DNA from: an uncultured Bacilli bacterium
GTDB lineage: Bacteria > Bacillota_I > Bacilli_A > RF39 > UBA660
Direction: 5' to 3'
DNA: 37,898 nucleotides
Assembly: GCA_944358445.1 (NCBI GenBank)
Contig: CALVRC010000015.1
Coordinates: 1 to 37,898, forward strand
Below are positions 32,885 through 37,898 of the stretch, piece by piece (positions within the stretch are counted from its first letter, which is position 1; the number at the start of each line of letters is the position of its first letter). The position numbers and the translations under genes were made by a program. Under the pieces are notes generated by a model, which was not told where the DNA came from, searched no databases, and saw only the letters and a program-made list of their open reading frames with translations.

Positions 32885-34318
32885 ATGAAAAAAAATAATA
32901 GGGGCTTTTTACTTGCTGAATCATTAATTGTATCAACCTTTGTTTTGACAATTTTAATATTACTTTACGTACAATTTAGTAATTTAACCACAAATTATAA
33001 AAATAGTTATAATTATAATAATGTTGAATCAATATATGACTTATCGTCTATAGCAAATTACTTAAAAACAAATAATTACGATTTATCTTCTAAACTTACA
33101 AAGTCAAAACCATACGTTATAGTATTTGAAGATGATAGTTGTAATATGGACGCTGGCATAATTGACACTTTTTGTGATAATCTTGCCAATAAAATGGATG
33201 CGAAAAAAATAATCTATACCTCTTCAGATATAAGTGTGATTCAAAAATACGTTTCTGAAAATGAAGATACAAACATAAATCAAAGTTTACGTGATTTTAT
33301 TACTAAAGTAGAAACCACACCAGTTCAAAATAAAGGTAGATTATTCGCCGAATTTAATAATGGAACATATGCCACAATTGTAATGGATGATTCTGTCACA
33401 ATACCAGATGACCCAATAACCCCACCAACAAGTGTTAAAGTAGGTGGACAAGACGTAATGCTTGTTTCATCAGGTGATGGTTTATATGAAGATATTTACG
33501 AAGAAGGTAGATATGTTTATAGAGGCCAAGATCCAGATAACTATATAATGTTTAATGATGAACTTTGGAGAATAATAGCAAAAGAAACAGATGGAACATA
33601 TAAAATAATTAGAAATGATATTTTAAAAAAGCGACCATTTGATAAAACAAATGACCGAAGTACAGAAAATAATTCATATTGCCAAAACCCTAGAAATGGC
33701 TGCGGAGTATATGCAGCAGTTGATGGAACATTTTCATCACCTAGCGGATCACAAAGTGGAACAGTAACCGAAGATTCAAGTATAAAAATATATTTAAATG
33801 ATGATTATTATGTAAATAATATAAATGAAACAGCCAAAGGGCAAATGACTTTTCATTCATTTAATATAGGTGCAGTAGAAGATTTAGACCAAAGTGGAGC
33901 TGAAGCAGATAGTATAGAAAAAAATATAGCCGGAGAGAAAATGTACCAATGGACAGGAAATGTTGGACTTGCCAATGTATCAGATATCTTAAGAGCAAGC
34001 ACAAATCCACTATGTACATCAGCAACAACTTCATATAACGGTACTAATGAATGCAATAGTAATTACTTGTTAGATAAAGGAGTAGCAAGTTTATTAAATT
34101 ACTGGACAATAAATGCTTATTCTAGCGGATCTGGTGGCGATTCTGATGGGGTTTGGTACGGTTTTGTGCGTAGTTCGAATGCGCATGTGAACTACGATAC
34201 TGCTGCCGGTCGTAGTTCTGCTACCGCTCCCCGCCCAGTTGTCTTTTTGAAATCTGATACTACTTTGAGTGGAAGTGGAACTTCAGAAGACCCATATAAA
34301 ATAGGAGGCAGTTTATGA
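32885..34318 (+). CDS. Prepilin-like surface protein with a C-type-lectin/DUF6273-like C-terminal domain
   Basis: This 477-residue protein has a prepilin-type N terminus (NNRGFLLAESLIVSTFVLTI; Gly-Phe cleavage, Glu at +5). A helical stalk and a mixed domain follow (about 70-185). A large C-terminal domain (about 195-477) has FNDELWRIIAKETDGTYKII near its start and APRPVVFLKSDTTLSGSGT near its end, resembling DUF6273/C-type-lectin-like folds. Residues ~419-456 are encoded by DNA of about 50% GC using CGT, CGC, CCC, GCC and GTG codons otherwise rare here. It overlaps the next prepilin gene by 4 bases. It is probably a minor pilin or tip adhesin, possibly diversified by a DGR. Confidence 0.8.
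   Translation: MKKNNRGFLLAESLIVSTFVLTILILLYVQFSNLTTNYKNSYNYNNVESIYDLSSIANYLKTNNYDLSSKLTKSKPYVIVFEDDSCNMDAGIIDTFCDNLANKMDAKKIIYTSSDISVIQKYVSENEDTNINQSLRDFITKVETTPVQNKGRLFAEFNNGTYATIVMDDSVTIPDDPITPPTSVKVGGQDVMLVSSGDGLYEDIYEEGRYVYRGQDPDNYIMFNDELWRIIAKETDGTYKIIRNDILKKRPFDKTNDRSTENNSYCQNPRNGCGVYAAVDGTFSSPSGSQSGTVTEDSSIKIYLNDDYYVNNINETAKGQMTFHSFNIGAVEDLDQSGAEADSIEKNIAGEKMYQWTGNVGLANVSDILRASTNPLCTSATTSYNGTNECNSNYLLDKGVASLLNYWTINAYSSGSGGDSDGVWYGFVRSSNAHVNYDTAAGRSSATAPRPVVFLKSDTTLSGSGTSEDPYKIGGSL
34139..34255 (+). other. Candidate variable region (DGR-like) in the prepilin-like gene
   Basis: By my count 60 of the 120 bases at 34141-34260 are G or C, far above the surroundings. Codons 429-448 are a run of NNT/NNC/NNG codons (CGT AGT TCG AAT GCG CAT ...) encoding small and polar residues. 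They end in an A-poor GC-rich stretch, CCGCTCCCCGCCC (34224-34236). This fits a DGR variable region ending in an IMH-like segment. No matching template repeat or reverse transcriptase gene is seen in the window. Confidence 0.4.
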
Positions 34319-34758
34319 TAAATAATAAAGGTTTTACAGTAGTTGAGTTAATCGCTTCTTTTGCTCTTACTATGGTTATTACTGTCTTCCTATTCGAAGT
34401 ATTGATAGAAGTTAAAGATATATTTGCTGACACTAGTACTAAAACAGCCATTCAGCAAAAAGCCAGCATTATATCTAAAAATATACAAAATACCTTATCT
34501 ACAGTAGGAAGTACAGTTTCATGTTCAGGGGCAAGTTGCAATATAAATGGAAAAACATTAAGAGTGGACCAAGCAGGTAAGAAAATTGTTATTAATGGGC
34601 AAAACTTTAATATGCCAGATACCGTTAATATTAAAAATTATAATTTAAATAGTAGTTGTGACGGGACAAATTGTTATTTATATGTAAACCTAATTTTAAG
34701 CAGTGGAAATTTAAGAAAAGATTATAATTATGATGTAACATATTATTATTCATCATAG
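34315..34758 (+). CDS. Minor pseudopilin
   Basis: This 147-residue protein has a prepilin signal, NNKGFTVVELIASFALTMVI, with cleavage before Phe and Glu at +5. One long N-terminal helix carries it into a small beta domain with two Cys pairs (SCSGASC and SSCDGTNC). It overlaps the large prepilin-like gene by 4 bases (ATGA) and ends tail-to-tail, overlapping ylbJ by 6 bases. It resembles ComGF/PilW-type minor pilins that prime pilus assembly and carry a tip protein, which fits its neighbour. Confidence 0.85.
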   Translation: MINNKGFTVVELIASFALTMVITVFLFEVLIEVKDIFADTSTKTAIQQKASIISKNIQNTLSTVGSTVSCSGASCNINGKTLRVDQAGKKIVINGQNFNMPDTVNIKNYNLNSSCDGTNCYLYVNLILSSGNLRKDYNYDVTYYYSS

Positions 34759-35727
34759 ATTCATCCACAAATCAAATAAAATATACATTAATAAAGAAGA
34801 AATAATCGCATGACATATCCTTGCACATAAAAATGGTAAATATTTAATATCAGTATCACTTAAAATACTCATAATTTGCATATGTACAGAAAAACCACCA
34901 AAAGATAAAACCATTACCGTTAATATGCATTTAACCTTTAATGGAATTGCTTCTAGACTTATGTATTTTAACCCTTGTGTCATTTCAATAAAACCATTTA
35001 AAACACTTTGAAAGACACTATTTAAATTTAAAATATTATCAATAATAGTTGTAATTACTAAAGAAGTGGTAATTACTCCTAAAATCAAAAGTAAAGTATT
35101 AATACTTGTAACCAAAGAATTAGTGATTATTTCTCCCAAACTATCTTTATTACTAATTCTTTTTTTATGCATTTCATTAATTGCTTTTATTAAACTAATT
35201 TTTTCATTTTCCTTTTTACTAGGATGATACCTCCTCATTCCTAAACCAACAAAAACATTACCTATATAATGACAAAATAGTATAAGTAACCCAACATCTT
35301 TGTTGTTTAAAAAAAGAAGAGAAACCGTACCTAAAATAAATAAAGGATTAGAAAAACAAGTAAAACATAAAATCTTAGTAGCCTCATACTTATCTATCTT
35401 TCCATCCAAATATAATTCTCTAGTGTATTTTGCATTTGCCGGATTTCCTGATATAATACTCATGAAAAAGATAAAGGCACACACACCTTTAATTTTAAAA
35501 AATTTATTCATAACCCCTTGGGATAAAATCCCCATAAACTCAGGCAAACCACATTTAATCAAAATATTCGAAAGTACAAAAAACGGGAATAGTGAAGGGA
35601 AAATATTATTTTTAAAAACATTCAAAGAAAAACCCACAGACTCCAAAATACTCTCAGATTCTGTCAATATTTCATATCCTATAAATAATAATAAAAACAT
35701 TAAAAAAACACTAATACATTTTTGCAT
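34753..35727 (-). CDS. ylbJ: YlbJ-family integral membrane protein (Gate domain)
   Basis: The start at 35727 (ATG after GGGTGA) is preferred over 35745, giving 324 residues. About eight hydrophobic segments are visible, with NIFPSLFPFFVLSNILI and SIISGNPANAKYTRELY typical of YlbJ/SpoIIM-type nucleoside-recognition (Gate) proteins. LSFGGFSVHMQIMSIL repeats the Gate motif in the second half. In Bacillus, ylbJ is a sporulation membrane gene close to ylbL. Here too a ylbL homologue lies next door but divergent. A role in sporulation is not implied in this organism. Confidence 0.85.
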   Translation of the reverse strand: MQKCISVFLMFLLLFIGYEILTESESILESVGFSLNVFKNNIFPSLFPFFVLSNILIKCGLPEFMGILSQGVMNKFFKIKGVCAFIFFMSIISGNPANAKYTRELYLDGKIDKYEATKILCFTCFSNPLFILGTVSLLFLNNKDVGLLILFCHYIGNVFVGLGMRRYHPSKKENEKISLIKAINEMHKKRISNKDSLGEIITNSLVTSINTLLLILGVITTSLVITTIIDNILNLNSVFQSVLNGFIEMTQGLKYISLEAIPLKVKCILTVMVLSFGGFSVHMQIMSILSDTDIKYLPFLCARICHAIISSLLMYILFDLWMNL

Positions 35728-35773
35728 ATTTTCACCCACTATCAAATAAATCTATTAAAGAAAGGAAAATTAC

Positions 35774-36784
35774 ATGAAAGACCTATTTAATAATATTAAA
35801 AAATATATAAAAGAATACTATAAAATTATAATTGTATACATATTGATTTTAACCACATTCTTAATTGAATTTCCTTATTACATATCCGCACCTGGTGGTT
35901 TAATTAATACAGACGATAAAATAAAAACCACTGAGAACTTTCAAATGAAAGGTTCTCTAAACATGGCATACGTTTCCGAAATTCATGCCACCATCCCAAC
36001 ACTAGTTGTCTCTTTATTTAATAAAGACTGGGATATCGAGAAAGAAACTGAAGTAAAAAACGATAACGAAACAATAGAAGAAAAAAATTACCGCAACAAA
36101 AAGCTTTTAGAAGAAGCAAATGATACCGCTCTTTTAGTCGCCTATAAACATTCTGATATTGATTATCAAGTAACAAATAATAAAGTATATGTAACCTATA
36201 TAGATGAATTGGCTCAAACAGATTTAAAAATAGGGGACCAAATTGTAAAAGTAGATAATCAAAAAATAACAGATAAAAAATCCTTATTTTCCTATATCGC
36301 ATCTAAAAACATTAAAGATAAAATAACCATTGAAGTTAAAGATATAGATGGTAATAAGAAAAGAAGAAAAGCTACATTAATAAATGTTTTGGATGAACCT
36401 AAAGTAGGCGCTGTTATCACCGAAACCTTTGATGTTGAATCAAATGAAAAGATCAAATTTAATTTCAAAGATAGTGAATCAGGTTCTTCAGGTGGTTTAA
36501 TGCTTACCCTTGCTATTTATAGCCACTTAAATCAAATAGACCTAACAGATGGAAAAACCATTGTTGGTACTGGTACCATTGACATAAATGGTAATGTTGG
36601 TGAAATTAGTGGAATTAAATATAAATTAATTGGAGCAGTTAACAAACATGCAGATATATTTTTAGTTCCTGAAGGAAAAAATTATGAAGAAGCAAAAAAA
36701 GTAAAAAAAGAAAAAGGTTATGACATAGATTTAGTCCCAGTAGAAACATTTGATGAAGCATTAAAATATTTAAAAAACTTGTAA
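35774..36784 (+). CDS. ylbL: YlbL/SepM-like PDZ-Lon protease
   Basis: This 336-residue protein has an N-terminal membrane anchor (about 15-36), the PYYISAPGG start of the outer region, a PDZ domain (about 137-205) and a C-terminal Lon-type protease domain (about 207-336). The nucleophile is probably Ser239 in ESGSSGGLMLTLAIYSHL (the family usually has GPSAG). The Lys lies in GEISGIKYKLIGA (K282 or K284). Family members cleave extracytoplasmic peptides, for example competence pheromones (SepM). The Pro-to-Ser change before the nucleophile is a mild variation. Confidence 0.92.
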   Translation: MKDLFNNIKKYIKEYYKIIIVYILILTTFLIEFPYYISAPGGLINTDDKIKTTENFQMKGSLNMAYVSEIHATIPTLVVSLFNKDWDIEKETEVKNDNETIEEKNYRNKKLLEEANDTALLVAYKHSDIDYQVTNNKVYVTYIDELAQTDLKIGDQIVKVDNQKITDKKSLFSYIASKNIKDKITIEVKDIDGNKKRRKATLINVLDEPKVGAVITETFDVESNEKIKFNFKDSESGSSGGLMLTLAIYSHLNQIDLTDGKTIVGTGTIDINGNVGEISGIKYKLIGAVNKHADIFLVPEGKNYEEAKKVKKEKGYDIDLVPVETFDEALKYLKNL

Positions 36785-36867
36785 ATTTGCAAATTTGGGA
36801 TATAAAGTTTTAGCAAAATAGGTAAATTGCCTATAGGAGAAATTAGTAAATTGGGGTAAAAATACTA

Positions 36868-36894
36868 GGGCAAAATGTGATTTTGCTCTTTTGA
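36868..36894 (+). terminator. Intrinsic terminator
   Basis: AGGGCAAAAT pairs with ATTTTGCTCT around a GTG loop (one G-T), then TTT. It ends the ylbL transcript. Confidence 0.7.
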
Positions 36895-36919
36895 TTTGTT
36901 AAAAATTTTTCTATATAGT
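36891..36919 (+). promoter_or_regulatory. Promoter of the Rpn-family gene
   Basis: TTGATT (36891-36896), 17 bases, TATAGT (36914-36919), followed by AAAGGAG before the start at 36941. Confidence 0.6.
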
Positions 36920-36940
36920 ATCTTTTCGAAAGGAGATGTT

Positions 36941-37795
36941 ATGAAGAAAAAATTTTTTAAAGGTACCAATGATAACATGTTTAAAGCAATATTTACTCCT
37001 AAAAAGAATAGAGAACTTTTGAAAGAATTTTTGAAAAGAAGTTTAAAGGAGGTTACTTCGATTAATCTTGATGATTTAATAATTTTATCTTCAGAAATAG
37101 CTAAAACCAATGTTCACATGAAAGGAAAGACGGTTGATATATTAGCTGAGACAAAAAATGAAATACTTAATATTGAACTTAATAATGGCTATTATCCAGC
37201 TTTACATAAAAGAAATGCATCTTATATTTTTAGTAAATATTCAGAAGAGATAAAGGTAAGTGAAACATATAATAAAATGAAGGTGTTTATTCAAATAAAC
37301 TTTACAAAGGGATTAAGTAAAGATTATCCGTCATTAGAAATCTATACATTAAAAGGAGAGAAATCGAATAAGAAATATATTGATAACCTAATAATACTTG
37401 AATTTAATATAGATAAAATCAAGAATGAATGTTATAATGGAAATAAGGAATTTAACTTTGTTGCGGCATTAGATTTAGAAGGTGCGGAGTTAGATAAGAT
37501 ATGTGAAGGTGATAAATATATGGAGTTATTTGAAAAAGAGGTAAAAAGATTGAATGAAAATCAAAAATTTACAGAATTTATGTCAGCTGAAGAGGAAGAA
37601 GAAAAGTTAAAGAAAACATTAATAGAAGATGCAAAAAATGAAGGAATTCAAGAAGGTAAAGAGCTTGGAATTCAAGAAGGAGAAACAAAAAAACAAATCG
37701 AAATTGCAAAAAACATGTTAGAAAATAAGATGGTACCGGAAATGATTTCAAAAATTACAGGTCTTTCAATTGCAGAAATTGAAGCATTAAAATAA
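36941..37795 (+). CDS. Rpn-family recombination-promoting nuclease/putative transposase (PD-(D/E)XK)
   Basis: The start at 36941 has AAAGGAG upstream (284 residues); an in-frame ATG at 36896 does not. The N-terminal ~190 residues are the PDDEXK_2-type fold with KGTNDNMFKAIF and the catalytic segment KGKTVDILAETKNEILNIEL (Asp, then Glu). The usual E-x-Q/K is E-L-N here, so activity is uncertain. The C-terminal tail has repeated GIQEGKELGIQEGETKKQ and a small helical motif, IAKNMLENKMVPEMISKITG, shared across the family. Such genes are mobile and multicopy in Bacillota. Confidence 0.88.
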   Translation: MKKKFFKGTNDNMFKAIFTPKKNRELLKEFLKRSLKEVTSINLDDLIILSSEIAKTNVHMKGKTVDILAETKNEILNIELNNGYYPALHKRNASYIFSKYSEEIKVSETYNKMKVFIQINFTKGLSKDYPSLEIYTLKGEKSNKKYIDNLIILEFNIDKIKNECYNGNKEFNFVAALDLEGAELDKICEGDKYMELFEKEVKRLNENQKFTEFMSAEEEEEKLKKTLIEDAKNEGIQEGKELGIQEGETKKQIEIAKNMLENKMVPEMISKITGLSIAEIEALK

Positions 37796-37829
37796 TCTTT
37801 CGAAATGTTATATTTTGAAAGATTTTTTT
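37794..37829 (+). terminator. Intrinsic terminator
   Basis: AATCTTTC (37794-37801) pairs with GAAAGATT (37817-37824), then TTTTT. I see nothing interpretable in the final 69 bases of the window. Confidence 0.75.
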
Positions 37830-37898
37830 ATTTACTAGGAATTTGCTTTGTAAAAGGTAAAAGTTTGCAAGAAGTTATTTACAAGAACGTTTGTATGT

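Noticed and set aside
35300-35749. Plus-strand frame opposite ylbJ
   Set aside because: It lies fully antisense to a well-recognised membrane protein gene and resembles no protein.

Overview
The window is about 38 kb of very AT-rich bacterial DNA with tightly packed, often overlapping genes. Shine-Dalgarno sites are clear (AAGGAG, GGAGG), many promoters are near-consensus with 17-base spacers, and the tRNA genes encode their CCA ends. Enolase, RNase J, FtsY-YlxM, YlbJ/YlbL, competence-type pilins and XRE regulators together point to a low-GC Bacillota/Bacilli lineage, probably an uncultured gut group near RF39 or Erysipelotrichales. That placement is inference. TGA is used as a stop (the P-type ATPase and ylbJ end in TGA), so the Mycoplasma code does not apply.

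Layout, left to right. 1-110: a tRNA-Arg gene with an intact promoter and 5' half but no recognisable 3' half. 210-4453: a TMEM43-like membrane protein, two unknown proteins, enolase and a pilin. 4463-6142: RNase J on the minus strand. 6295-7437: a pair of related unknown proteins. 7438-7784: no protein gene, but a self-contained noncoding transcription unit with an internal imperfect repeat. 7785-11250: ftsY, ylxM, a HerA-type ATPase and a membrane-anchored beta protein. 11279-13874: tRNA-Arg(CCG), folD, ackA and a PPC-domain protein. 13948-16716: a secreted CHAP protein, a YjbR-like protein, a membrane protein and tRNA-Glu(CTC). 16921-22024: a calcium-type P-ATPase, an XRE membrane regulator, and an extracytoplasmic rhodanese/thioredoxin pair.

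22022-23994 is an accessory patch. A segment of about 515 bp occurs twice. Each copy holds a small structured RNA gene on the plus strand and a YafQ-like toxin gene on the minus strand, broken at the same site in both copies. The second copy keeps an intact DinJ/RelB-type antitoxin. A truncated, frameshifted histidine kinase lies between the copies. 24235-28905 holds three regulatory/transport modules (XRE-membrane protein, ABC transporter, XRE-4TM plus DUF4097-type protein). 28974-30379 is an alkylation-repair operon (ogt, tag, unknown).

31426-34758 is a type IV pilus-like locus: a PilB/GspE ATPase diverges from two prepilin-like proteins across a perfect 40-bp palindrome. The larger prepilin-like protein (32885-34318) ends in a C-type-lectin/DUF6273-like domain. 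The last stretch of that domain has a base and codon composition quite unlike the rest of the window, which resembles the variable region of a diversity-generating retroelement (DGR). No reverse transcriptase or template repeat is visible here. The window ends with divergent ylbJ and ylbL and an Rpn-family nuclease.

The strongest candidates for something undescribed are the putative diversified pilus-tip protein, the duplicated small RNA with compensatory base changes beside a shared toxin frameshift, and the noncoding transcript upstream of ftsY.
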